From NCBI RefSeq assembly GCF_937893305.1, contig NZ_CALBGN010000020.1:1-64000 (forward strand): a stretch of DNA of 64,000 nucleotides, given 5' to 3'. Positions 43,615 through 52,163 of the stretch are shown piece by piece. This stretch comes from an uncultured Helicobacter sp. (lineage in GTDB: Bacteria; Campylobacterota; Campylobacteria; Campylobacterales; Helicobacteraceae). Each line of letters starts with the position of its first letter. Position 1 is the first letter of the stretch. A program made the position numbers and the translations under genes. Under the pieces are notes generated by a model. That model was not told the DNA's origin. It was given only the letters and a program-made list of their open reading frames with translations, and did not search any database.

Positions 43615-44478
43615 CTAATAAATCCGATACATCACACGGATACGGATTTTTGTTTTTTCGCTTGGATAGGGATAGTCTTTATAAGCAATTCTAATTGTAT
43701 GTAAAGAATTATCATCAAGCAGTGTATAGCCGCTTGAATGCAATAGCTTCAAATCCGTAATATCTCCATTTGGATACAAATAAAACTCCACAATATTATC
43801 CCCTTCTTGTCCAACTTTGCCAGCAACTGCTGGGTATCTTAAATAGCGTTGAGTGATTTTTCCAATTTTGTCTAGGTTACTTTTAATAAACTTTTGCGCA
43901 TTTGGACTTAAAGAGCCAAATTCTATCCCGTATAAGTCTTTGATTTGTTGTGTTTGTTCGCTTACTCCAAAATCATAAATAGAAGGCGACGAAAGGCTTT
44001 TTTCTAGCGCACTAGAGCTTGAAGATTTGCTAGATTCTTTAGAAGCTTTAGAAAATTTGAACGCTTTGGATTCTTTGGATGTTTTAGAGTCTTTAGCAAC
44101 TTTGGATTCTTTAGGAATTTTAGAAGAAGTTTTGCTTGACTGTTTGATCTGTATGGAATCCTTTTTTGTTTCTTTAATGTGAATTTTTTGTTGTGAAATC
44201 TCTTTTTTGATTTCTCGTGTTTTAGATTCCATATTAGTTTCTATGCTCTTTTTGGACTCTACACTTTCTTGTGATTCTTGTGTATTTGTTTGAGATTCTA
44301 ACTTTTGCGCACTTTGGAATCTAAAACGCTTCAAACTCACACGCTCACCCTGTTCACTCCCCATAGGTGGAGGATTATAGACATTTTCAAGCTTTGCTTC
44401 AAAGCGCAAAAAAAGCAGCGCAAATAAAAGAAAGTGAATCAGTAAAGAAAGAAAAAGGGCAATTAAATTATTTCGCAT
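43615..44478 (-). CDS. TonB-like energy transducer protein
   Basis: A 287-residue protein with an N-terminal membrane anchor (LIALFLSLLIHFLLFALLFL), a long Lys/Ser/Glu-rich linker (repeats such as SKESK, SKTSK) and a C-terminal TonB-like domain (VEFYLYPNGDITDLKLLHSS then IRVMYRIY). It would span the periplasm and pass proton-motive-force energy to an outer membrane receptor. No ExbB/ExbD genes are adjacent. It overlaps the FliO-like gene by 11 bp; in H. pylori a TonB-like gene (HP0582) lies in the same place beside fliN. Confidence 0.75.
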   Translation of the reverse strand: MRNNLIALFLSLLIHFLLFALLFLRFEAKLENVYNPPPMGSEQGERVSLKRFRFQSAQKLESQTNTQESQESVESKKSIETNMESKTREIKKEISQQKIHIKETKKDSIQIKQSSKTSSKIPKESKVAKDSKTSKESKAFKFSKASKESSKSSSSSALEKSLSSPSIYDFGVSEQTQQIKDLYGIEFGSLSPNAQKFIKSNLDKIGKITQRYLRYPAVAGKVGQEGDNIVEFYLYPNGDITDLKLLHSSGYTLLDDNSLHTIRIAYKDYPYPSEKTKIRIRVMYRIY

Positions 44479-44956
44479 TATTTGTATTGTCTTGTTCTAA
44501 CATATCCTTAAAGACATTTTTTATCTCATAAGAATCAATGAGCGTTGTTTCATTGGAGTTTAAAATCACTAAATATCGCTTATTATATGCTTCAAAAACA
44601 ATCAACTTGCTCTGCACACTAAGTGTTGTTACAGATTGCACCTGAACTTCTTCAACACTAGCGTCCTTATCAAAAAACTTCAATGGACTTGTGCGCGCCT
44701 TAATTTTTGGAGAGTTTAAGCGGTTTTTCACCACCCATAAAAAGGCAAGCAAACCTAATAAAATCAAAATCACGCCAAAATATTGAAACCCGCTAATCCC
44801 TGCAAGTGGAGACTGCCCCATTTCAAAGGGGAATTCATTTTTAGATTCCAACTTTTGTTCTTGTAAAAAACTTAAATTCTCCTTAGGTGCATTATCTCCA
44901 GCACTCCCAAAAACAAAAACTCCAAAAAACAAAACAAGGACAATAAAAATTCTCAT
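44468..44956 (-). CDS. FliO-like flagellar export protein
   Basis: A 162-residue protein with a signal-anchor at the N-terminus, one central membrane segment (YFGVILILLGLLAFLWVVKN) and a C-terminal cytoplasmic part that looks like FliO (SVQSKLIVFEAYNKRYLVIL). FliO supports assembly of the export gate FliP. It overlaps fliN by 4 bp and the TonB-like gene by 11 bp. The FliO assignment is from context, size and this short segment. The 14-mer repeat encodes KLESK at its N-terminal side. Confidence 0.6.
   Translation of the reverse strand: MRIFIVLVLFFGVFVFGSAGDNAPKENLSFLQEQKLESKNEFPFEMGQSPLAGISGFQYFGVILILLGLLAFLWVVKNRLNSPKIKARTSPLKFFDKDASVEEVQVQSVTTLSVQSKLIVFEAYNKRYLVILNSNETTLIDSYEIKNVFKDMLEQDNTNNAK
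44841..44854 (+). repeat. Dispersed 14-mer TTAGATTCCAACTT, copy 4
   Basis: Exact copy inside the FliO-like gene, read there in the sense KLESK in the low-conservation periplasmic region. Confidence 0.6.
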
Positions 44957-45312
44957 ACTGTGCTAATACTCTCGCGCGTAAGATAATAAATAATTGCATT
45001 AGAGTCTAAAATTTCATTGACACGGATTGCAAGATTTTTTTCATAGACCATAACCTCACCCTTACCAATAATCCGCCCATTAATAAAAATCTCAACACTC
45101 TCTCCAGCTGGCTTTTGTAAATCAATAATAGAACCTTTCTCAAATTGCAAAATTTCTGAAAGTGGGACTTTAGTAGAGCCAAGCTCGGAGCGAAACACAA
45201 CCTCCATATCCAAAAGCCCGCCATAATTCTCCATAATCCCTTCTAAATAGCGCGCTAAATCCTCTTGCTTTGGTGCTTGGATTTTTGCAAGCGTAAATTC
45301 ATCTGCTGGCAT
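44953..45312 (-). CDS. fliN: Flagellar switch protein FliN
   Basis: A 119-residue FliN. The SpoA fold ends with the family text STKVPLSEILQFEKGSIIDL and GRIIGKGEVMVYEKNLAIRV. It forms part of the C-ring of the motor and helps dock export substrates. It overlaps the FliO-like gene by 4 bp and is preceded by the CheX-like gene by 9 bp on the same strand. Length is normal for the short Helicobacter FliN. Confidence 0.92.
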   Translation of the reverse strand: MPADEFTLAKIQAPKQEDLARYLEGIMENYGGLLDMEVVFRSELGSTKVPLSEILQFEKGSIIDLQKPAGESVEIFINGRIIGKGEVMVYEKNLAIRVNEILDSNAIIYYLTRESISTV

Positions 45313-45321
45313 ATTCCTCCT

Positions 45322-45735
45322 TTATGTATGCATAAACAACGAACAAGGTGCGCCATTTAATGCGAAATTTAAACTCTCACAATGTGCGTTTTGAAACTCA
45401 CCTAGTCCAAAAACACGCGGTGTTGCTATATTAAAATTAACATTTTCTTTTACCGCTAAAACCTTTGCTAAACCTATGGTTAGATTTGCTAACTCTTGGG
45501 ATAAATCACGCAATTCTAAATCACTAGAAACGTTCTCTCCAAACAAACCAGTCCCCAAAGACTCCAAAAACTCCTTAGAGCTCACAAAAGTGATGGTATT
45601 GCGCGTGCCATCTTCAAAAGCAATATCAATATTTGAAAGATAACCTTTTAAAAGCTTACTCTCAATACGCAATGGAATTGCGCCTATTGTATCTTCAAGA
45701 ACCTGCACAAACGCTCTTTGAATAATTAATTTCAT
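45322..45735 (-). CDS. CheX/FliY-like chemotaxis phosphatase-type domain protein
   Basis: A 137-residue single-domain protein with a CheX/CheC-like pattern: AFVQVLEDTIGAIPLR at the start and LSQELANLTIGLAKVLA near 75, and a following strand NIATPRVFGLG. CheC/CheX/FliY proteins remove phosphate from CheY-P. It lies 9 bp from fliN; in many bacteria such a domain and FliN are fused as FliY. So a split FliY or a stand-alone CheX is possible. Catalytic Glu/Asn pair is only partly visible (ELAN). Confidence 0.6.
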   Translation of the reverse strand: MKLIIQRAFVQVLEDTIGAIPLRIESKLLKGYLSNIDIAFEDGTRNTITFVSSKEFLESLGTGLFGENVSSDLELRDLSQELANLTIGLAKVLAVKENVNFNIATPRVFGLGEFQNAHCESLNFALNGAPCSLFMHT

Positions 45736-45864
45736 AATATCCCTCTTTTTGTAAAATTTTGCATTATAGCTAAAATTTATTAATCTTTATGTGAGTTATT
45801 TAATCTTTATCTATATGTTTGGTAAAAATTCCACATTATTGTATTTTTTTTAATGTTATTTAGC

Positions 45865-45870
45865 TAGAAT
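45865..45870 (+). promoter_or_regulatory. Probable -10 element of recA
   Basis: TAGAAT in TAGCTAGAATAAA, 26 bp before the recA ATG, fits the A/T-rich extended -10 of Helicobacter sigma80 promoters, where the -35 box is weak. No SOS box was seen, in line with the absence of LexA in Helicobacter. Confidence 0.4.
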
Positions 45871-45895
45871 AAAATTTTTATTTTTAGGAGAAGAA

Positions 45896-46927
45896 ATGGC
45901 TTTAGATGAAAACAAGCAAAAAGCAATTGAACTTGCCATAAAACAAATTGATAAAGCCTTTGGTAAAGGCGCACTTATAAGACTTGGCGATAAGCCAGTA
46001 GAAAAAATTGATGCTATTAGCACAGGCTCTTTAGGATTAGATATTGCTCTAGGCATAGGTGGAATCCCAAAAGGCAGGATTATTGAAGTGTATGGACCAG
46101 AAAGCTCTGGAAAAACAACGCTTGCTTTACAAATTGTTGCAGAATGTCAAAAAGCAGGTGGGATTTGTGCATTCATTGACGCTGAACACGCGCTTGATGT
46201 AACTTATGCAAAGCGTTTAGGTGTAGATGTAGAAAATTTACTTGTTTCTCAACCAGATTTTGGCGAACAAGCACTAGAAATTCTAGAAACTCTTACAAGA
46301 AGCGGTGGCGTGGATTTAATCGTCATTGACTCTGTGGCAGCTCTCACTCCAAAAAGCGAAATTGATGGCGATATGGGAGATCAACATGTAGGGCTTCAAG
46401 CACGCTTAATGAGCCAAGCCCTCCGTAAAGTTACAGGTGTGATCCACAAAATGAATACCACAGTGATTTTTATCAACCAAATCCGTATGAAAATTGGCGT
46501 AATGGGCTATGGAAGCCCAGAGACAACAACAGGTGGTAATGCATTAAAATTTTATGCAAGCGTTAGAGTTGATGTGCGCAGAATCGCTGCTTTAAAGCAA
46601 GGAGAACAAAATATTGGGAATCGCGTAAAAGCAAAAGTTGTAAAAAACAAAGTTGCGCCACCCTTTAGGGGAGCAGAATTTGATATTATGTTTGGTGAAG
46701 GGATTAGCAAGGAAGGTGAACTAATTGATTATGGTGTTAAACTTGATATTGTAGATAAAAGCGGAGCTTGGTTAAGTTATGGCGATAAAAAACTAGGACA
46801 AGGCAAAGAAAACGCCAAAGTATTTTTAAAAGAAAATCCAGAAATCGCACAAGAGATTGAAGAAAAAATCAAAGCTTCTATCTCTATTACTGATGATTTA
46901 TCTAATGATGACAACACAGAAGAATAA
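45896..46927 (+). CDS. recA: RecA recombinase
   Basis: A 343-residue recombinase for strand exchange and natural transformation. Walker A GPESSGKTT near 66-74, FIDAEHALD near 91, VIDSVAALTPKSEI near 141 and loop regions GVMGYGSPETTTGG near 202 are intact. It is the first gene of a recA-eno-ftsB-like-AMIN-aroK run that matches H. pylori HP0153-HP0157. AGGAG precedes the ATG. Confidence 0.98.
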   Translation: MALDENKQKAIELAIKQIDKAFGKGALIRLGDKPVEKIDAISTGSLGLDIALGIGGIPKGRIIEVYGPESSGKTTLALQIVAECQKAGGICAFIDAEHALDVTYAKRLGVDVENLLVSQPDFGEQALEILETLTRSGGVDLIVIDSVAALTPKSEIDGDMGDQHVGLQARLMSQALRKVTGVIHKMNTTVIFINQIRMKIGVMGYGSPETTTGGNALKFYASVRVDVRRIAALKQGEQNIGNRVKAKVVKNKVAPPFRGAEFDIMFGEGISKEGELIDYGVKLDIVDKSGAWLSYGDKKLGQGKENAKVFLKENPEIAQEIEEKIKASISITDDLSNDDNTEE

Positions 46928-46939
46928 AAGGAAAAAATT

Positions 46940-48211
46940 ATGATCTATATTGATGATATTAATGCACAAGAAGTTTTAGATAGTCGTGGTAATCCAACCA
47001 TTAAAGCAACAGCACTTTTAAGTGATGGTAGCGTTGCAAGCGCAATTGTCCCAAGCGGTGCAAGCACAGGCAAAAGAGAAGCATTGGAACTAAGAGATGG
47101 AGATGAGCGTTTCTTAGGAAAAGGTGTTTTAAAAGCGTGCGAAAATGTTCAAACAAAAATCGCAGAAGAAATCATCGGCTTAAGCCCCTACGATCAAGCA
47201 GCAATTGACAATCTTTTAATTGCTCTAGATGGCACAGAAAACTTCTCAAATCTGGGAGCAAATGCGACATTAGGCGTTTCAATGGCAGTTGCAAGAGCAG
47301 CAGCACAAAGTTTAAATATCCCTTTATATCGTTATTTAGGTGGAGCAAACGCTTTAACTCTCCCTGTGCCTATGCTAAATATCATTAATGGTGGTAGCCA
47401 CGCAGATAACACGGTGGATTTTCAAGAATATATGATTATGCCTGTAGGTTTTGATAGCTTTAGTGAAGCAATGCGCGCAAGTGCTGAAATTTATCAACAT
47501 CTTAAAAAAATCCTAAAAGACTCTAAACACATCACAAGTATCGGAGATGAAGGAGGATTTGCACCAAATCTTAAAAACAATGAAGAACCTATCCAAGTGA
47601 TTTTAGAAGCGGTCAAAAAAGCAGGATACAAAGAAGGAGATCAAATTGCAATCGCACTTGATGTAGCAAGCAGCGAGTTTGTAAATGACAAAGGAATCTA
47701 TTGTCTAAAAGGAGAAAACCGAGAACTAAGTGCGGAAGAACTCATTGAATATTATGAAAAACTCATTGCTAAATACCCTATTGTTTCCATTGAAGATGGA
47801 TTAAGCGAAGATGATTGGAGCGGTTGGGAGAAACTCACGCAAAAACTAGGACATAAAGTGCAACTTGTAGGAGATGATTTATTTGTTACAAATGCAAAAA
47901 TCCTTGCACAAGGTATTGACAAAAACATTGCAAATGCGGTGCTAATTAAACCTAATCAAATTGGAACAATCAGTCAAACAATGCAAACAATCCGCCTAGC
48001 ACAAAGAAATCGCTATGCTTGCATTATGAGTCACAGAAGCGGTGAGAGCGAAGATAGTTTTATTGCAGATTTTGCTGTTGCTTTAAACACAGGAGAGATT
48101 AAAACAGGATCTACTGCAAGAAGTGAGAGAATGGCAAAATACAATCGCCTTTTAGCTATTGAAAGCGAGCTTAACGCGCCTGTATATCTAGGAAAACAAC
48201 TCTTTAAATAA
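46940..48211 (+). CDS. eno: Enolase
   Basis: A 423-residue glycolytic enzyme converting 2-phosphoglycerate to phosphoenolpyruvate. Landmarks: AQEVLDSRGNPT at 9-20, SGASTGKREALELRDGD near 40, SIGDEGGFAPNL near 203, SIEDGLSEDDW near 284, VGDDLFVTN near 312 and SHRSGESEDSFIADFAV near 364 including the catalytic Lys region. It starts 12 bp after recA and its stop codon abuts the FtsB-like gene start. Confidence 0.98.
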   Translation: MIYIDDINAQEVLDSRGNPTIKATALLSDGSVASAIVPSGASTGKREALELRDGDERFLGKGVLKACENVQTKIAEEIIGLSPYDQAAIDNLLIALDGTENFSNLGANATLGVSMAVARAAAQSLNIPLYRYLGGANALTLPVPMLNIINGGSHADNTVDFQEYMIMPVGFDSFSEAMRASAEIYQHLKKILKDSKHITSIGDEGGFAPNLKNNEEPIQVILEAVKKAGYKEGDQIAIALDVASSEFVNDKGIYCLKGENRELSAEELIEYYEKLIAKYPIVSIEDGLSEDDWSGWEKLTQKLGHKVQLVGDDLFVTNAKILAQGIDKNIANAVLIKPNQIGTISQTMQTIRLAQRNRYACIMSHRSGESEDSFIADFAVALNTGEIKTGSTARSERMAKYNRLLAIESELNAPVYLGKQLFK

Positions 48212-48456
48212 TGGAATCTCTAGAGTTTAAAAAGGGTGGATTTTACAAGCTTTTACCCTTTTTTAGCTTTATTTTGCTAATTTGTATTATAGGTGTGTAT
48301 ATTGGCAATTTACTTTTTGGGAATAACTCCTTTAGTGTGTTGCTTAAAATCAACCAAAAAGAAGCGCAAATGCGCCAAGAGGTCAATCGCCTAATGCATG
48401 AAAACGCCGCCTTACAAAAGGAACTTTTTGAATTAAAAGGATTGGAGCCGAAATGA
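48211..48456 (+). CDS. FtsB/DivIC-like small septum protein
   Basis: An 81-residue protein with one membrane segment (FFSFILLICIIGVYIGNLLF) followed by a heptad coiled coil (INQKEAQMRQEVNRLMHENA), the layout of FtsB/DivIC cell division proteins. Overlap with both neighbours by 1-4 bp implies cotranscription. H. pylori HP0155 occupies this position. Homology of such short coiled-coil proteins is weak, so the role in division is inferred. Confidence 0.7.
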   Translation: MESLEFKKGGFYKLLPFFSFILLICIIGVYIGNLLFGNNSFSVLLKINQKEAQMRQEVNRLMHENAALQKELFELKGLEPK

Positions 48457-49244
48457 AATGTTTAACCCTAATATTAACCCTTGCCCTAACACTCTTAAAC
48501 GCACAAACACAATCACAAGATGCACTGCCTAAAATCCCAGAGCTTAGTATTAGCAACGATACAAACTCTACACAAAAGCCAACGCCTGATAAAGCCTCCA
48601 CAGAACCTACTGGTATTATGGAAAATCTAGCCCCAAAAGCACTCACAAACACGCAAGAAAGCAATGCAACAAAAAAAGTGCGCGATCCTTTCACGCCCAT
48701 TATTACGCCAAAAGATAGCGGACAAATTACAAACGCTCCACAACTTGATTTATTTACAAAAACTGAACTCATCTTGCCATCAACTGCTAGAAAAATCAAA
48801 AAAATCACACTAGAATACCAAAATCTAAATGGCTCTATCACAACTTTAGAAAAAGAATTAGAAGGCGATATTGATTGGCATTTTCCTTTAGTTTTAAGTC
48901 AAGAGGTTCAGCCAAAAACTCCAAATATTCCAGAAAAAGAAAATTTTAACCTAGAAGATTTTTTTGATTTTGAAATCACCAAAAATAGCGTTTCTTTAAA
49001 CACACATCTAACATTACTTAGAGATTTTACTCTTGCTTCTCCTACACGCTTAATTTTAGACTTTAAAGCCCCAGGTAAAAAACCTCTTAAAGTTTCTTTT
49101 TATCCAAAGATTCCAACAATTCCACAAGTTAGCTTAGATACACATTTAGACTTTTATCGTATCACACTAAATTTAGATGGGCAATACAAATATAATCTCA
49201 CTAAAGACACAAAAACAGGAAACTACAACATTGAACTCTACTAA
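48453..49244 (+). CDS. AMIN-domain periplasmic protein
   Basis: A 263-residue protein with a signal peptide (CLTLILTLALTLLNA), a low-complexity linker rich in Asn/Thr/Pro, and a C-terminal AMIN domain (LRDFTLASPTRLILDFKAPG then YRITLNLDGQYKYNLTKD). AMIN domains localise proteins to division sites or peptidoglycan. It corresponds to H. pylori HP0156 by position. It overlaps the short gene before it by 4 bp, and aroK by 14 bp at its end. Confidence 0.75.
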   Translation: MKCLTLILTLALTLLNAQTQSQDALPKIPELSISNDTNSTQKPTPDKASTEPTGIMENLAPKALTNTQESNATKKVRDPFTPIITPKDSGQITNAPQLDLFTKTELILPSTARKIKKITLEYQNLNGSITTLEKELEGDIDWHFPLVLSQEVQPKTPNIPEKENFNLEDFFDFEITKNSVSLNTHLTLLRDFTLASPTRLILDFKAPGKKPLKVSFYPKIPTIPQVSLDTHLDFYRITLNLDGQYKYNLTKDTKTGNYNIELY

Positions 49245-49722
49245 CTGCGTGTTAATTGGTTTTATGGGGAGTGGCAAAAGCACGATTGCTAAGGCTTTAT
49301 GCCAAGCAAATGAAGCATTTGCACTAGATAGTGATTTACTAATTTCTTACCAAGAAAACCTAAGCATTACAGAAATTTTTACAACAAAAGGTGAGGCATA
49401 TTTTAGAGAGTTAGAATCTAAATTTTGCTCCTTTGTCGCACAAAACTTTCAACACACTATTATTGCCACAGGTGGTGGAATGCCGATGTTTTGTGATGTG
49501 AAAAAAATGGGAAAAGTGTTTTTTTTGCATCTTGATTTTGAGAGAATTTTTACGCGTTTAAATGCTGAAGAAATTGCTAAACGCCCACTTTTTAAAGATA
49601 AAGATTCCGCCTTTAAACTCTATAATGCACGCTTAGAAGCTTACAAAAATTCAGCACATTATTGCATCAATGCAAACCAAAGCGTGCAAAACATCACACA
49701 AGAGATCCTAAGTTTCTTATGA
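49231..49722 (+). CDS. aroK: Shikimate kinase
   Basis: A 163-residue kinase that phosphorylates shikimate at O3 in aromatic amino acid synthesis. CVLIGFMGSGKST holds the Walker A near residue 10-18; ALDSDLLIS near 37, the RELESK segment near 65, TGGGMP near 85 and KRPLF near 119 match the family. I take the TTG at 49231 because AGGA lies 10 bases upstream and length then matches H. pylori AroK; an ATG at 49177 would add 18 residues. The stop overlaps waaF as ATGA. Confidence 0.9.
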   Translation: MNSTNCVLIGFMGSGKSTIAKALCQANEAFALDSDLLISYQENLSITEIFTTKGEAYFRELESKFCSFVAQNFQHTIIATGGGMPMFCDVKKMGKVFFLHLDFERIFTRLNAEEIAKRPLFKDKDSAFKLYNARLEAYKNSAHYCINANQSVQNITQEILSFL

Positions 49723-50786
49723 AAATTTTAATTAGACTTCCAAATTGGCTAGGTGATGCCGTAATGGCAACTTATGCGCTTGAAATGCTATTTGTAAATT
49801 TTAAAGACGCACATTTTTATTTTGTTGGGAGCAAGGCTAGCATAGCACTTTTTGCGCATTACTCTAATGTTACCACGCTAGAAGACACAAGCAAAAAGAG
49901 TGGTTTTAGAATTCTAAATCTCTATAAACTTGCAAAAGAGATTCCACCTTGCAATCTTGCGCTAACTTTTCAAAACAACTTTCTCTCCGCCTTATTTCTT
50001 CTCTTTAATGGTGCAAAATTTCGCATAGGTTTTGCAGCAGAATTACGAAGTTTTTTGCTACATTCTCGCCCTAAAAAGCCTAAAAACACGCACGAAGCAA
50101 TGCGTTTTGCCACACTTGCTATCCAAGCAATCCAACACTTTAAAAAACAAATAACAACAATTAAAACACAACTTTATTTACAACCAAATCCTACAAACAT
50201 TGCACTTCCAAACACTTTTACAAACTCTAAAATCGCAGGTATCAACGCTGGAGCAGCATTTGGTGTAGCAAAACGCTGGGGAGAAGCATATTTTGCAAAA
50301 TGTATAGAATATTTATTAGAACAAAATTACAAAATTTTACTCTTTGGGATAGAGAGTGAAGCACCCATTAATACAGCTATTCTAAATTATTTGCCAAAAG
50401 ATTTACAAAGTAGCAATTCCCTTTTAAATTTAAGCGGACAAACTACAATCCCACAGCTTATGGCGTATTTTTCACATTTAGATTTGTTGCTTACTAATGA
50501 TAGCGGACCTATGCACATAGCAGCAGCATTAGGAATTCCAACTTTAGCTCTTTTTGGTCCAACAAACTCAAAAGAAACTGCTCCATTTTATGCTCCAAAA
50601 GCAACAATAATTTCTTTAGAAACTCTAGGACAAAAGCTCCCTTGTATGCCTTGTATGCAACGCACCTGCCCACTCTTAAAAGATTCCAAAGATTATCATA
50701 AATGTATGCGTTCCCTAACGCCAGAGCTAGTGATTTTAGCAATTCAATCTCTAATAAGTTTAAATCAAACCCCACACAAGGAGTAA
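49719..50786 (+). CDS. waaF: Lipopolysaccharide heptosyltransferase II
   Basis: A 355-residue GT9 enzyme that adds the second heptose to the lipopolysaccharide core. It opens with MKILIRLPNWLGDAVMAT and ends the active site with LLTNDSGPMHIAAALGIPTL and LFGPTN. I use the ATG overlapping the aroK stop. A cysteine-rich C-terminus (PCMPCMQRTCPLL) is typical. It is followed by mqnD 2 bp later. Confidence 0.9.
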   Translation: MKILIRLPNWLGDAVMATYALEMLFVNFKDAHFYFVGSKASIALFAHYSNVTTLEDTSKKSGFRILNLYKLAKEIPPCNLALTFQNNFLSALFLLFNGAKFRIGFAAELRSFLLHSRPKKPKNTHEAMRFATLAIQAIQHFKKQITTIKTQLYLQPNPTNIALPNTFTNSKIAGINAGAAFGVAKRWGEAYFAKCIEYLLEQNYKILLFGIESEAPINTAILNYLPKDLQSSNSLLNLSGQTTIPQLMAYFSHLDLLLTNDSGPMHIAAALGIPTLALFGPTNSKETAPFYAPKATIISLETLGQKLPCMPCMQRTCPLLKDSKDYHKCMRSLTPELVILAIQSLISLNQTPHKE

Positions 50787-50788
50787 AT

Positions 50789-51652
50789 ATGCGTGTATTA
50801 CAAATAGGACATTCCCCTGATGCTGATGATTTGTTTATGTATTATGCCATTGCGTTTGGTTGGGTTAGCCATGAAGATCTTACCTTTAAAAACCTTGCCT
50901 TAGATATTCAAACACTTAATGAAAAAGCTTTGCAAGGCACATTTGATATTTCTGCTATTTCTTTTGGCGTGTATCCTTTGTTGTTTCAAGAACAAAGCTT
51001 GCTAAGAACAGGAATTAGCTTTGGCAGTGGCTATGGTCCAAAACTCATTAAGAAAAAAACAAAACGCTTGAAGCGCAATTTTAAAGTTGCTCTAAGTGGC
51101 GCACACACAACAAATGCAATGCTTTTTAAAATCGCATATCCAGATGCTAGAATCGTTTATAAAAATTTCTTAGAAATTGAAAAGGCTGTCTTAAATGATG
51201 AAGTTGATGCAGGAGTTTTAATTCACGAATCTATTTTACAATATGATGAAAGTTTAGAAGTAGAAAGAGAGATTTGGGAGATTTGGCAAGAGCTTAACAA
51301 GCAAGATTTACCCCTACCTCTTGGAGGAATGTGTATCCGCAGATCCTTACCGTTAAGTGTTGCGATTCTTTGCGAACAAATGCTAACAAAAGCCGTAGAA
51401 ATTGCTTTAAAAAACAAACCTCTTTTATCACAAATGCTACAAGATCGCAATCTTATTCGCGTGGATTCTAAAAAGCTTGAAACCTATTTAAACCTTTATG
51501 CAAATCAAGATTCCATAACCCTTAGCCCAATACAACTTAATGCGATTAATACACTTTTTAAAATCGGTTATGATTATAAGCTCTACACGCAAATTCTAAA
51601 TGCAGAAGACTGCTTAATCCCATTAGAATACGCGGACTTCCGCAATTCTTAA
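50789..51652 (+). CDS. mqnD: MqnD, 1,4-dihydroxy-6-naphthoate synthase of the futalosine pathway
   Basis: A 287-residue member of the MqnA/MqnD periplasmic-binding-protein fold, used for menaquinone synthesis by the futalosine route typical of Campylobacterota. IGHSPDADDLFMYYAIAFG at 5-23 gives the SPD-D signature, followed by ISAISFGVYPLL near 63 and VDAGVLIHESIL near 138. AAGGAG precedes the ATG. The MqnA alternative is less likely because of the HSPDADD sequence. Confidence 0.85.
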   Translation: MRVLQIGHSPDADDLFMYYAIAFGWVSHEDLTFKNLALDIQTLNEKALQGTFDISAISFGVYPLLFQEQSLLRTGISFGSGYGPKLIKKKTKRLKRNFKVALSGAHTTNAMLFKIAYPDARIVYKNFLEIEKAVLNDEVDAGVLIHESILQYDESLEVEREIWEIWQELNKQDLPLPLGGMCIRRSLPLSVAILCEQMLTKAVEIALKNKPLLSQMLQDRNLIRVDSKKLETYLNLYANQDSITLSPIQLNAINTLFKIGYDYKLYTQILNAEDCLIPLEYADFRNS

Positions 51653-51656
51653 ATAC

Positions 51657-52079
51657 CTATCTCCTAGGGCAAGGTGCGCAGTCTCTAAATCCCTTATGAT
51701 AACCATCTCTATGATCCCTATAAATGCGATGATGTCCTTTTAATAAGCCTTTTTCACGCGCTTCTTTAACACTCATAGCATCAATACGTTTTTGTGTTTC
51801 TATACGAATTGCATCACGATATTCTCGGCGTTCTTTTAGACTCATTGTATCGTATATATTATGTCTTTGTTCTCGCAATCTTTCATTAAAAATTTCCGCA
51901 TCTTTAACTTTCATTTCCTGTGTGCGTTTAAACACTTCCATTTTGTAATCAGGATAATCTTTTGGCGCAACACTTCCAGACATTTCAATTAATTTTTCAT
52001 CACTAACTTTAGAAAAATCTGCCCCAAAAGCACTCAAACCTAATGCACCCACAAGGGCGATAGCAACTAACTTTTTCAT
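51657..52079 (-). CDS. DUF1104-family periplasmic protein
   Basis: A 140-residue exported protein. Signal peptide MKKLVAIALVGALGLSAFGA, then FSKVSDEKLIEMSG, the DUF1104 start, and a helical charged body with a His/Arg-rich tail (GHHRIYRDHRDGYHKGFRDC). The family is common in Helicobacter and Campylobacter and has no established function; the His-rich end could bind metal. It stands alone, convergent with mqnD across 4 bp. Confidence 0.8.
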   Translation of the reverse strand: MKKLVAIALVGALGLSAFGADFSKVSDEKLIEMSGSVAPKDYPDYKMEVFKRTQEMKVKDAEIFNERLREQRHNIYDTMSLKERREYRDAIRIETQKRIDAMSVKEAREKGLLKGHHRIYRDHRDGYHKGFRDCAPCPRR

Positions 52080-52163
52080 AATATCTCCTTAAAATTAAGA
52101 TAGCAAAATTTTAGCCCTAAAGTCTAAAGCATATCTAAAGTCTCTATGAAGTTAATGTGAAGT

